Below, piece by piece: positions 1 through 12,867 of a stretch of 62,101 bases of DNA. Positions within the stretch are counted from its first letter, which is position 1, and each line of letters starts with the position of its first letter. This DNA is from Pelargonium nanum (taxonomy: Eukaryota; Streptophyta; Magnoliopsida; Geraniales; Geraniaceae): the NCBI GenBank assembly GCA_036897485.1, contig JAYMTF010000057.1, positions 1 to 62,101 of the forward strand. Reading direction: 5' to 3'. The notes beneath the pieces were generated by a model, which saw only the letters and a list, made by a program, of their open reading frames with translations, did not search any database and was not told the DNA's origin. The position numbers and the translations under genes are program-made.

Positions 1-2960
1 CCGCGAGTCGGTCACAAGGTCTGAGGGTTGGGTTGAACAATATATCGCGAGAATATGAGATGCTATGCTTGGGAGCTAAGATTCCAACGGATATAAATGA
101 AAACTGAAGGAAAATGAATGAGGAAGAAGCCCGACGTCGTATCAATTGGGTCAGGGATTAGTGAAACGATGCGTTTCAATGCCTTGTCTGTTTTAAATGA
201 AACGGACAAATGTCATATTTAATGGATGTCACGTATGTATAATGCGCAAAATGTATATTTGCGAACCAATAAATGAATAAATACTTAGTTATATTTATGT
301 ATATTATTTCAAAAAAATTGCCCCACTTAGTGAAATTTTTGGATCCGTCTATGGGAGCATGGGATATGTGTCCGCAACGCACATGCTTTTTCTCTGCCAG
401 TTATGAAATCAACGGTTATTATGTTTTTAGCCATGAGACCTCTCTAACAGATTCTGTTTTTAAGGTCAATTCAATGGTACGCTATACATATTTATTGACA
501 AACTAACGTTTATGCATAGTTTTTATTTTAAGAAAAATTTAGTTTGTGAGATGACTATCGGTTAGATCAGATTGAATTTAGTTCAAATTAAAACATGAGA
601 TTTGATTCAACTCAATTCGATCCGGTCGGTTGCGTCAAATCGGAAGATTTCGGATGTCCACATATTAGGAACCAAATCTAAGTCAGTGTAGTGTAATTGT
701 TTAAGCATACTATTGGTAATTCATGCATAACTAACTTAACGAAAAAGAAAAGAAAAAATATAGTTTGAGACTCATTTTAAAACGGATGGAGCGATTTACT
801 TTATCCTTTTTATTTTAAAAATATATCTCATCGGAAATGCAAACATTAAGTTACAAATTTTTGAAGTTTAAGTCAATATAACAAAGTGAATAAATGATAA
901 TGAGAATATCATTTCATCCCTCTCAAGTGACAATCAAATTGTACATGAACAAGAGATCAAAAATCAAAATGGAAAATCATTCTGATTCCCAAACCAAAAT
1001 CCAAATCCAAATTGTACCATTGAGTAAGTTAAACTAGAGAAACAAAATTTGAATGAAAAGAAGCAAAAGTAATTCCATGATTTAGGGAGAGTGACAATTT
1101 CAGGCAGCAATATATACTTGTGCACTCAAATTTGCAGATAGTACAATCCAAAACTTGGGTACACAGTTTAGCCCAAGCTAACATTCACTCTCACATTGAG
1201 CCTTTAAATCTCAAAGAACAATTTCAACTTCACAAAATTAATCCACATCTTTACACAAGCCTCTCTAAATAATACATTGGATGCATAATGAAATAATAGG
1301 GTTCAACCAAAACAATAAATGCTAATATATAAAAGAATAGAATGTTATCTTCCTTTTTTTCCTCTTCTTTCTTCATAATAGAATTTGTATACTTTACAAA
1401 TCAACGCTAGTTAATCATCTCTTGCACTATGTAAACTTACATCATGCACTTAAATTTGAGAGTAAGATTTAACTACAATCTTCCTGGTTATTGTGATGAA
1501 ATGGACGGTTGGTTTTCTTACTTCTCAAGAAGCACACATCTCGAGGGTGGACCCAAGATGCTCAAGACTACCTGCAAACAACAAAATATAGTGCAAATGG
1601 ATTCATCATGGGTTAAGAAATTTTGGCTTGTGAAAAGGATGAAATATCGGTGTACAATATAGAATTCACTGACACGTATTAGGGAATGTATAAAGTTGAG
1701 GAGAACGCTTATTTTAGGCGGAGGGGGCGTGCACAATATTTCTCATTTTCTTATCCGTACATGAAAAACATATGTGTGCGCAGTATGTCTCTATATACTT
1801 GTACTTAGACCCTCTACAATTAAATACTTATTGATGAGGCCCATTCTATCAAACATGTCCCACCAACCTATTTATGACATACTTCATTAGCCACATTATA
1901 ATCACAAGACAAATTAAGATGGAGAGTTTAATCCCACCATTCTCATGTAAAATTTTGCCATAAGTTTATTATAAGATCACAAGACAAAGATGCAGCTTCA
2001 ATTGATAGTAGTTCCAAAAAAAAAAAAATTAAATAACCAAATCAAAGAAGAAATAGTACCAAGATATCTATGATTATCATCACCAACACAAGTAAAATGA
2101 TTGATGAACTCCATAAACTGCATAATGAAAAAAATAAAATAAAGGAACACAAAAAGTTTAGTTCCAACATTGCATCACCAGTGCTTTCATCTAACAGGTA
2201 AAACAAATAGGAGTAATACTTATCAGCATGTGACAACCAGAGAAACAAAAAATACAGCGCCTGTTATATAAATGATGAATTTTTTCAAGTCGGAGTTAAA
2301 AATGCATAATCCATATACTCGACCCGGAAGCATGTGGGTTTCAAGTTTCTAATCAAATTTTAAATTGCATATTCATCATTGTACCGTCGTTTGAACCTAT
2401 AATAATGCGGACCTAACTTTAAGTATCTACAAGCTCATGTTCAAAATTTTCAAGTCTATATCAAAAATGTTAAGTTGAATTTGGTATTAAAATATATTAA
2501 TTATACAATCAATGTTGATTGAGAAGGCAATGATAAAATGTTGCATTAACATTGACCATGCAATTAATATGTATTAAAAAATAATGGGATTTATGGTTGA
2601 AGCTACGGTTATATCAACATAAATTTAATTAAAATTAACTTTTTTGAAATAAAATTGGGAGTTGTATTTCTTTTTCTATTTCGGTCAAATTCTCACAACC
2701 GTACTTGTCGGAATCGCCGCTCAAAAATTAATTAATTTTCCTTAAATCTCAAAATGACCATTTATTCTTTACAGTAACTAAGAAATTAATAATGACGTCA
2801 CCTTTGTGGATAAAATAAATCCGAAATATAGGGCCGATGTTCCCGGCGAGCCACCACCGTATCGGTTAAAGACTAAAAAGACGATACACACAAAACATTA
2901 TTGTGTACAAATTTTTTGGTGTGAGCGATCGTTGATCGCACAACGACCTCAGATCTCATT
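1..2960. other. Intergenic, no recognisable gene
   Basis: AT-rich sequence with only short open frames and no recognisable protein. Around 768-792 there is a Stowaway-like terminal sequence (ACTCATTTTAAAACGGATGG), but no partner end was found nearby. Near 1518-1582 the minus strand shows a TTTGCAG acceptor followed by a short frame ending in TAA, which could be a terminal exon, but no upstream exon was found. The last ~100 bases should hold the promoter and 5' UTR of the ORP gene. Confidence 0.6.
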
Positions 2961-3021
2961 TCGATGAACAATCGGTGATCGGTCTCTTCCAAACGCTGTC
3001 GTTTCATCACCGACCTCCACC

Positions 3022-6000
3022 ATGCCCACCGCTCCTCCGTCGTTCCGCTCCCGCTCCGCCTCCCACTCCCGCGGCGGCAACGAGGCCTCCGCCGCCACCG
3101 CGGCAGCCACTGCCGCCGCTAAACCCTGCTCCAACCAGCGCCAGACCCACAGTTTCCGAATCCCTAGCAACCGCATTCACCACGACACCGCCGGGAACCA
3201 GAAGGAGAAGAAAGGATCCTCCGCGGCCTCCTCGTCGTCGTCGTCCTCCGCCGGTGCCGACAGCTGGTCAACGATGCGATCGGCGACGCTGTCGTCGCTT
3301 ACCGCGGCGGCGAAGCTGCCGTCGTTTTGCGAGACGTGCGAGGTCAAGATCAACGATATCGTCGGGAACGGAATCTCCGGCGTGTTGCATAAGTGGGTGA
3401 ACTACGGCAAGGGATGGCGTCCGCGGTGGTTTGTGCTCCAAGACGGCGTCCTCTCGTATTACAAGGTCCGTGGATCGAAGAAGATCGCTCTCGGCTCCCA
3501 AACCGAGAAAGGATCGAAGGTGATCGGAGAGGAATCACTGCGCCGTCTCTCCCGTAATAGCCGATCCAAATCGAGAGGTCCTAGCAAGCCAGTAGGTGAA
3601 ATACACCTAAAGGTAAAATCAATTGAATCGGATGTGATAGTGTTTGAATTCGAATTTGAATGATACAAAGTCATTTCGATTTCATGATTTCTAGATCAAA
3701 TTTAGGTGTCTATTAAAATTGAATTGGATGTTTTAGATTCAAGATATGAAATAATTTGAATTGGATGATTTATAGATCAATTTTAGGTGTCTTCTGAGGG
3801 TAATTGTCAATTGAGTCTAATTGCATTTCAGATTCAGAGTATACAAATTGTTTCAATTTCATGATCTCTTGATCAATTTGACTGAATTTGATGTTTCAGA
3901 TTCAAATTATGAAATCATTTTGTTTGAATTGCATGATGTTTAGTTATGTAATTGGCAATTGAGTTTAATTGCATTGAATGTTCACATTCAGACTATACAA
4001 ATCATTTCAATTTCATTACTTCTGGATCAATTTTAGGTGTCTTCGGTAAGGGAGAGCCAATCAGATGAAAAGAGGTTCTCCATTTTCACGGGAACAAAGA
4101 GGGTGCACCTGAGGGCGGACAGCAGGGAAGACAGGGTGGCTTGGATGGAGGCGCTGTTGGCAGTGAAGGACATGTTCCCTCGGCTCTCCAATTCTGAGCT
4201 TCTGGCTCCAGCAGCTACTGTCTCTTTCTCCACCGACAAGTTGAGGCAGCGCCTTTTACAGGAGGGTGTCAATGAGGCTGCCATTCAGGATGTTGAGCAG
4301 ATCGTGAGAAGTGAATTCACTGCTCTCCATGACCACCTTGTGGCCCTCAAGCAGAAGCAGTACCTTCTCATTGACACGCTGCGCCAATTAGAGGTAGACA
4401 TCATGGCATTTACACATTTGGATTTGATCATACATTTTTCTATAATATAACTTATTATAGAGACATAATTGTTCTTTTACCTTTAACTTTTGTAATTACG
4501 TCCAAGATCAACATTGGCTGAGTGGTAATATTTATCAATATGGATCGATTGATTTCATAAAAATAAAGTTTTCATTGTGGACGCTTTTTTCCCTAGGATT
4601 AACAGATTCAAATACTTCAAAATGCAGATATTGTGTCTAGCCCATTCTACATGTATGTTTCATTTGCAAAACATGACATTGCATTATGCATACAGCATGC
4701 TTGTTTACCTATTCTTGCAGACAAGTTAGCCCGTGCTGTATACCGCTTTTATTATTACATATTTACATCATTATCAGAATCTATAAAGTTTATCCTTCTT
4801 ACCATATGGTTAGTTATATTTCATTTTACTGCCACTTGTAGACAGAAAAAGTTGACTTGGAGAATACACTGGTTGATGAAAGCCAAAGGCAAAAGGATCG
4901 TCCTTCTTTTAGTTCAAGACATGAGCATAGTGGTATGATATATGTTTTGAAATTTACAGTTAATTATACTTCACCTCATATTAACAACCCGTTCTGTTAG
5001 CCAATGGCCAATATTTAGTTTGTCGTGTTTGAATATATGGCTCATTGAAACATAAGTTTGTTTTTCTGATATCTCTTTTTCTAATTTATTTCAGATGGAA
5101 GTGCAAGTGATTCTGATGATGATAACGACCTTAAAAGTGTTGGTGACGCAGATTCAGATGATGATGACAATGAATTCTTTGATACTGCAGACTTCCTTCC
5201 ATCATGTTCTTCCAAAAGCAGTAGCTCTGATCATCGTCCATCATTTGATTCTGAAGATGAGGACCCTTTTGGTCATGAGGATGATGGAGATCCGGCTGTG
5301 AAATCTGTTGGATCTAATTACCCTCATGTTAGAAGGCGTAAAAAATTGCCCGACCCTGTTGAAAAGGAGAAGGGAGTCAGTCTATGGTCGATGATTAAAG
5401 ATAACATAGGCAAGGATCTAACAAAAGTTTGTCTTCCAGTTTATTTTAACGAGCCCATCTCATCTTTACAGAAATGTTTTGAAGATCTGGAATACTCATA
5501 CCTTGTAGACCGAGCTAATGAGTGGGGTAGAATGGTAAGTTTGTATTTTATAATTCAATTGTGTTCCCTAACAATATACAAAAAGTAGGTTCCTTGAATT
5601 TTGAAATCAATTGCTTTTTTGTAACATAATTTAGACTTCACTTGCCTCTTGGATAGAGTAAAGAATTCTTGTTTTCCTCTCATCATATGCGGCCTGCAAA
5701 TTTAAGATGTAAAAGAATGTCATATCTTTGATTGTGAAAATATTAGAATGAAGGTCAATCAAATATATAAGTTGCAGATTATACCCTTTTCATGATACAA
5801 ATGGTATAATATGAATGCAACAAAATACATGTAATGATGTGTATAGACATGCATGAAAGAATTGGATCCAGAAACATTGCATGTCTCTGAAATCTGTAAA
5901 TTTTGATGAAGTTGCTGAGGGAAACTAATTTCTTTTAGTGCTGGAATTTCTTATGCATGTAATTTTCACTGTGCGGGGATTCCAAAATTTTACTTGTTGG

Positions 6001-8876
6001 AATATTAATTCAAAGTTGCTGCACCTTTGAGGAAAGTCTATTAACCTTCTTTGAAATGATTTGTAGGGCGATAGCCTTATGAGGATTCTAAATGTAGCAG
6101 CATTTGCAATATCAGGATATGCTTCTACAGAAGGTAGAAGTTGCAAGCCATTTAATCCACTATTGGGCGAGACCTATGAGGCTGATTTTCCTGATAAGGG
6201 CCTTCATTTTTTCTCTGAGAAGGTACTACGGCCACTTTCATATGCTTCTTAACGAATTTATACTCTTGTTCTTTTCTGTGTCAATGATAATGATAACTTA
6301 ATCGACGATTGTTGTTAGAAGTCGATACTAAAGTTCACATATTTTCACTGTTTAATCTTGATACAGGTAAGTCATCACCCCATGGTTATTGCATGCCATT
6401 GTGATGGCAATGGATGGAAATTTTGGGGAGATAGCGATGTAAAGAGTAAATTTAAGGGTCGTTCAATTCAGCTTGATCCTGTTGGTGTTTTGACTTTGGA
6501 ATTTGACGATGGAGAAGTTTTTCATTGGAGCAAGGTAAGTTGTGGCATCTGAGAGCTCTTCCTCGTCTCTTTGATTGCCTGATGAATATCTAACTTTTTA
6601 CTATCAGGTAACTACATCCATTTACAACCTCATTTTAGGAAAACTCTACTGTGATCATTATGGTACAATGATTATAGAGGGAAATCGTGATTTCTCATGT
6701 AAGCTAAAATTCAAGGAGCAATCTATCATGGACAGAAATCCACACCAGGTGACCCTTTAACATTTCCTTTTCGTCTGTTTTTCTTAGAAATATGATAAGG
6801 GAACCCTCCAGTAGTATATTTACTAAAATGTGGGTAGGTTAGCATTAATTACCATTCACGGATTATTTTCACGTCGGTTTTGACACAGTTTGTTGCATCA
6901 AATAAAAATAAAAACAGCATTTGTATTGATAATAAGCAGAAAATACATGGAGATGATTTTCATGTTTCCTGACATATACTGGTCTGTGAAACAACGAGTT
7001 GGCAATTATACCATGCAATGCGGGCCACGGGCCGGACCAAAAAACGCACGCTTTCTTATCGGGCTACTTTTCGTCAGTCCTAACCTGCTCCGCCACATAG
7101 GGGAACATATAGGGCCGATAAAAAGTTGCCCAATAAAAACACATGAGTATTTTGTTCCCGCCCGTTTTAAGCCTCGCAACCCTTAATGGCATAAATCATG
7201 CAGCACTTCCACAGTTATATTGTCTTGAGTTCAATTCCCTAGTTACGGGCTCTTTTTAATATTTCGGATTCAGGGTTTGCCACATAAATGGGTAGGGCAG
7301 TGATGTAGGGTCTCAGGTATGGGATTGGAGCTGTCATGTTGGGTTCTGGTGAAGATGTGCTTCCTCTCTCGTACCTGCCATGTCCAGTTTTTATCATAAG
7401 ATGAATAGCTAGCCATGAAGCAATAAGTTGTCATTTCCCATACCTGCTTCAAAATGTTTCTCAATAGTTTTTCACGGACCAAGTACCTTTAAGTAGCGTT
7501 TTTATTAGAAATTTTGTTCAGGAATGGGAATAAGATTATCATTGTTCATGTTTGGATTAAGATTTGTTGGTTATGAAATGGCTCTGGGAATGGGAATATT
7601 CCAAAAATTTAAATTAAAACAATACCTTAGTTCTCTCTTAGTCGTGTTGCTGATTTGTTTATTTATTCCCCTTGTGTTTCTTTGACTCGTTTTTTCATAT
7701 CTTTATTTGTCTGTGTGTATGAAAGATTTCAAGTTGTTACTTATTCAGTGTTTATGGTCAGAAAAACTTATCCTGGTTATGAATTTATCTTTATGCCAAA
7801 TTGTATCGCAGGTACAAGGAACTGTGCAAGACAAGAATGGAAAAACAGTTGCAACTCTTTTCGGAAAATGGGACGAGAGCATGTATTACATAAAAGGCGA
7901 TTCTGGAAAAAGAAAAGGACCAGATCCGAAATCAGAGCCCGGATTGCTGTGGAAACGGAGCAAACCACCAAAGCACCAAACAAGATATAATTTGACTCGC
8001 TTTGCAATGACCCTAAATGAACTCACACCAGGACTCAAGGTCACGCTCCTTTGATTATCACTACCCTTTGCACTACAACTACTTTTACTACTACTACTCA
8101 CATTGAGTTTTTATAAAACAGGAGAAGTTACCACCTACCGATTCCAGATTGAGACCCGATCAGAGATGTTTAGAAAATGGAGAGTACGACAAGGCCTATG
8201 CAGAGAAGTTGCGCCTAGAACAGAGACAACGACAGGTATAATTACACTGGGTATTTTTTTGGGTAAAATATTTCTGCACCCCTTAAACTATTATTTTCTT
8301 AAGAGTTGGTCCCTATCCTAGTTTTTCTAAAAATATATATTCTGGACTTGGTGAAAATATAGTCTTACACTCCTCTGTTGATTCTGACGTTGAATAATCC
8401 AAAATTTCAAAATTTGATTGTAAATATCGATATTTTTTGTTGTTGTCTTTGTTCTTAAGTGTGCTATTGTTGGAAGCAAATTGCTTGTGCTAGAGCTTAA
8501 ATTTGAGAGTTAAGTCTAGTTAAATTAAAAAGAGAAGAACCTAGTGTGGGCTAAATCTATGAAATAAAAATAAAATAAAAAAGTGAGTCCAGAGAGTGCA
8601 AAAACATTTTACGGGTTCTTTTTTCTTCCTTTGTCTGAGTGATACTTAGTTCTGGATTGTGACGAGAACAGTTGACATTGTTTGTGCAAAACATGATATT
8701 CGCAGGCGCGGAAGATGCAAGAGAGTGGATGGAAGCCAATGTGGTTTGCCAAGGAGAAAGGTAGCAGCTCATACCGTTATTCCGGAGGATATTGGGAGGC
8801 CAGGGAGGCCGGAAAATGGGAATCGTGCCCCGATATATTTGGCCAGGTCCCCATCGAACAAAATCCCGATCCGTAA
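3022..8876 (+). CDS. Oxysterol-binding protein-related protein, ORP1/ORP2 subfamily (PH + OSBP domains)
   Basis: Ten coding exons: 3022-3612, 4037-4393, 4842-4932, 5095-5534, 6067-6222, 6367-6534, 6608-6748, 7812-8039, 8122-8235, 8706-8876, joining in frame to 818 aa, the usual length of plant ORP1C/ORP2A. Seen: a low-complexity Ala/Ser N-terminus; a PH domain at about residues 118-240 ([18 protein letters not shown]); an acidic stretch with EFFDTAD at 373-379, an FFAT-like VAP-binding motif; then the OSBP/ORD domain from about 440, with NPLLGETYE near 524 and EKVSHHPM at 544-551 (the plant form of the EQVSHHPP fingerprint). Family knowledge: such proteins bind sterol and/or PI4P and work at ER contact sites; plant ORP2A has been linked to VAP27 and autophagosome contacts. 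Inferred: a cytosolic lipid-transfer protein tethered to the ER by VAP27. The start is the first ATG of the frame and follows a GC-rich leader. Exon 1 is much richer in GC than later exons. Which ORP1/2 paralogue it is cannot be settled. Confidence 0.93.
3613..4036 (+). repeat. Degenerate tandem repeat filling ORP intron 1
   Basis: The intron consists of about five imperfect units of roughly 67-97 bp (starts near 3662, 3742, 3839, 3906, 3993), each resembling 'tatacaaa-catttcaatttcatga...gatcaatttt'. The block GATCAA(A/T)TTTAGGTGTCT, which contains the true acceptor of exon 2 at 4035-4036, is also present at 3694-3711 and 3775-3792. Confidence 0.7.
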
Positions 8877-9140
8877 ATGCGAAAACACGAGCCTCTCTTC
8901 TCCCCCCGGAGGTTATATCTTCTTTGTGTTCTATTCATTTTTTCCTTACAATTTTTTCCCCAAATATATACCAGGATGGTTTTGATGCTGACCATTCCAA
9001 TAGTTGAAAAGGCATCATGAAATATGCATACAAAACATTGAAAATAAAATTTGATGTAATCTTTTTCTTCTCACTCTTTTATTTTCTGTAATTGATGAAA
9101 AATGTTCAAAAATCATTGACAATAGGACAAAAGTTCAACC

Positions 9141-9337
9141 TAGAGTTGGTAGTTCGGGTTCGGTTTGAAAAGGGTCTAGCCCGAATCAACCTGAAAGAGG
9201 TGTGGGTTCATTTGGGTTTTATATGTAAGAATCGCAGGTTTGTTTGGTCCAAACATTTGTCGGGTTCATTTTATATGATTTGAACCTACAAAATTGCAGG
9301 TCGGATTTTGGGTGTCGGGCCCAATTTGTCAACTCTA
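9141..9337. mobile_element. hAT-like MITE with 8-bp target duplication
   Basis: This 197-bp element begins TAGAGTTGGTAGTTCGGGTT and ends CCCAATTTGTCAACTCTA, imperfect inverted repeats of each other. It is flanked by 8-bp direct repeats, GTTCAACC at 9133-9140 and GTTCAACT at 9338-9345 (7 of 8 identical). An 8-bp duplication and TAGRG-type ends are hallmarks of the hAT superfamily. There is no coding capacity, so it is non-autonomous. It is the best-preserved copy of a family seen elsewhere in the window. Confidence 0.75.
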
Positions 9338-12300
9338 GTTCAACTTAAAGCTGAAAATAAGAGTTTTGGGTATGGTTTTTGGGTTAGAGGTGAATGTTTG
9401 TACGGGTTTCAGGTTGAAATCGGGTTGTGGGTTTTACATAAAAAATGAGTTGATTGGGCACAAGCAAACTTGACTCATCCAATATTTATTTGGAATTATT
9501 GTATCCGCCCGAACTTGCCAAAATATTGGTTGGGTTTTGTATCGAGTTTAACCCAATTATAATTACTTTTTCATATCTCAAGCATCACTATATCAAATTG
9601 CTGTGATCGAAATAGTAATTTGACGCTATATTTGATCCAGTAGAATAGATTAATGGCATAAATGATTCGAAAGTGACTCTGATTCACATAAAATCGATTT
9701 AAATCGAGCTTGTTCTAGTTATAGCTACTTTTTAACATCTCGATCATAACAATATCAAACGACTTATAAAATCGAACAAATAGTATCTTGATTTGACATT
9801 CGATCCGACGGAATATATCATAAACTGAAAACAAGTTTGGTAAGAAGAAAATAACATAACATTGCAACTAATAACAAAACAAAACAAAAAGAAGATGAAT
9901 CAAACTTGAAGTGGAAGTTGGAAGTGAATGGGACTTGACTGAACCTATAGGACACAATAGTAATTGTAGTAAAAACGACAAGTCGCAAAGAAAATAGAAT
10001 AGGAAAACGACAGGGTCTTGAGCCTCAAAACCCTGAGCAACAGGCAGTGAGTGACCCAACAGATTCTATAGAGACAGAGACAATTCTCTGAAGTGAGAAA
10101 CAATATCTGAACAGAAACAGTCTCTTCATTTTCATATCTTTGATTGTGTTTAGAGAGAGAATTTGGGAATGTAACATCACCTGAGGTTTGTTACTTGGGA
10201 CATCATATTTTCAAATTTTAAATTTTTGAAAGTCGGAGTTGACAATTCGGGTTTCAAACAAAAAGACCTTGAGTTCGACTTGTTAAAAGTGAAAATTTTA
10301 CTTAGAAAATGTGTGGGTCGAGTTGGATTTTCTTAACTTGGGTTGAAAAGGCTTCCTCGATTAGGAAGGAGTAGGGTTCATTCAGGTTGTGGGCCTCGGG
10401 TCGGGTTACGTTTTATTTTCAAATGTGTGAGTTAGTGCAGATTTGTTCAACCTCGGTCCACAAAATTTGCTAGAGGTTGACGCATTACGAATTAATACGC
10501 ATACATACACCAATAATAATATTTTAGACGCGAAATATCTGCTTGAATCCATTTGTTCTTTTTTTGTATAAATTGAAAGAGGATGTGAGTGGGCAAGCAC
10601 TACTAGGAGAGGTGTGTGCTCCACTGGTTCAGACTTCAGATCATGCTGCTACACCTCCTGCCTGCCATTGCCAAGTTTTTGTTTTTATTTATATATATAT
10701 ATATATGCATACATGTTGCATACACCAAACTATATTGTTTAGTCATAATTTACTTTCCACTAGGGGTGTTCATATTTCGGTTTAGAGGAAAATTCAGATC
10801 CGGTCCTCATTTTCGGTTTGTCTAACTTTGAACCGAATTATGACTAATCCATCCATCGGATATTGAAATACCAAAATTACAGTTTAATATGTCTGACTTG
10901 ACTCGACATGTGATTGATGAATACATTTACTCTCGAATTGTGTGCATATGTACTGCATAGTTATACTATCATGAATGAACAATATTAACCTTTGTATTTT
11001 CAAATTAACTAATTTGGTCATTTTGCTATCCAAAAGTGAATCAAATTGGAAATGATTTGTGTTGTCACAATTATAACCAAATCAAAGGAAACAACCAAGT
11101 AGCTGCATGGCCAAATATTACAAAAACCTAAGGTAATGCTCATATGTTTTAACATATATGTGTGCATATATTACCATTCCCAATTTGGTGCATACTCAAT
11201 CTACCTATCTTTAGCCTTGTGCATGTCTACTTCTAACAAAATCAAGCTCACCTCATATTTCAAATCATTTTCATTTTGAATTGGATTCAATGTTGATAGA
11301 CCCATCACTCATATTGTTCGAATCCATCCATCAAAACCCTAAAGACAATTTTGGTCTTGATTGGGAACTTCAGTAGTTGGAGTGACGTTCTTAACTGTCC
11401 GAGCAAGACATAATAATATACGTTAAAATAAAATTTTGTACTTATTTGGAAACTCTAGTTATGACGACAGCTTTGTCGATTGTTCGAACAAATATATGTT
11501 ATGCTTGTCAAAATATTATCGGGACTTGTTTTGGAACTTGGTTAATGGAGTAGTGTTTTGTATTGTTCAAATAAAATGAATATACAAAAGAGAACACATG
11601 TTATAGAGAATGAACTAGACGTGACAGTATAAATTGTAGAGAGTGAAATGATTTGGATCTTTACCAATGAGAAATTATGTTGGAAGTGTTACGATTTGGT
11701 TGGTATACGAGATGTGGTGATTTTTTTATAATAATAAAATTTGTTTAAATCAAATTTGTCATTGTAAATTGCAAGTTGGACGAACACGTTCATTTTTAAC
11801 GTAAAACTCGGTACTCATGTTTCTTTTACATCGAGTTAGTTCATTTCAACCCAAAATTCGTATTGTCGGCTCTCAATCATCCAATTAGTACAAATTTGAA
11901 TTTGTGAAGTTTTGGCTAATAACCTATTGTAATATATTATGTTCCATTTTATATAAATTACATGAGCTCAGCTTAACTACCTTTTGAGTATTCTAGTAAA
12001 AAGAATTGTCTTTTCTTAATTCCTTGTCTGTCAGTCAATTAGAACATGCTTTATTTTATTTTATTATATACTTATATTATATAAATTTTAATTCCCCCCT
12101 TTCTGAAATCTAATTTGTGCATACAAATAAGTAAAAACAAGAACATAAACTTTTAGTCTTGACTAGCTTACAATTTGGGCCATCACTTGTAACACATAAC
12201 ATATTTCATATGTTCAGACTCGAATTATTAGACCAATAATAAATCATAGCCGACAAATTAGATTCAAACCCGCAAACAAATGGAATCTGACTCAAAAATT

Positions 12301-12792
12301 TTGTAAATTCAGGTCGCATAAATTGGTCAGGATTAGATAAATGTTTATTAAAAAATTGCAAGTCGACCAGACAAACTCGCATATGTGTGTGTAAAACCAA
12401 ACTTAACCTGCAACTCGAACAAACTGTCACCCTTTTCGGGCTTAGATTATGCATTTTCAACCCAAACTTGAAAATTTGGTGTAAACCGACCTGAATTCCG
12501 AATAATGAGTGAGTAATAAGCCATTTCTCAACATGGTTCGTATACCAAAAAAGCGGGCAAGAGATGGCCCGACCCGACCCAATACCATTTTATTACACTA
12601 CAAAACTCACTTTCTCTCTCTGCTTCTTCGTCTTCTTCCGATTCTCATCCATTGTTCCAACTTCCAAGCAACAACAGTAGCAGCAATAGCAGTTACAGTC
12701 TTCTACATTTCTCAGAGACCCAATACAGTAAAAACCCTATTCTCTTACACCCACCTTCTCTTCTCCGATCCCACCCATTTCTCGCCGGGAAA

Positions 12793-12837
12793 ATGCCGCC
12801 TTTGCTGCATTCTCCGGCCACTTTCCGGCGACCATAA
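12793..12837 (+). promoter_or_regulatory. Short upstream ORF in the PIP5K leader
   Basis: An ATG at 12793 in AAAATGCCG context opens a 14-codon frame (MPPLLHSPATFRRP) ending at TAA 12835-12837, 30 bases before the main ATG at 12868. Its presence in the mRNA is inferred from its position and the CT-rich leader-like sequence before it. If transcribed, it could lower initiation at the main start. Confidence 0.4.
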
Positions 12838-12867
12838 TACGAACCCAACGACAGAACCGCCCAAAAA

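Larger units (their letters stand above)
8877..12867. other. Intergenic between ORP and PIP5K
   Basis: No protein-coding gene seen. It should contain the ORP 3' UTR (AT-rich, to about 9060) and the PIP5K promoter and leader. It holds a complete hAT-like element (9141-9337), degenerate relatives rich in 'cgggtt' near 10200-10440, 10760-10860 and 12210-12500, and a (TA)n run near 10689-10706. The rest is unremarkable AT-rich sequence. Confidence 0.6.

Noticed and set aside
2975..3400. Pro-rich open frame starting upstream of the ORP start
   Set aside because: A different reading frame over the GC-rich exon 1; the PH domain is encoded in the frame beginning at 3022.
4510..4620. tRNA or SINE at ATTGGCTGAGTGGTAA (ORP intron 2)
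   Set aside because: Box A matches but the possible box B (AGATTCAAATAC) is weak and too far away; no cloverleaf can be drawn.
7195..7260. SINE box B-like TTGAGTTCAATTCCC
   Set aside because: No matching box A upstream and no target duplication seen.
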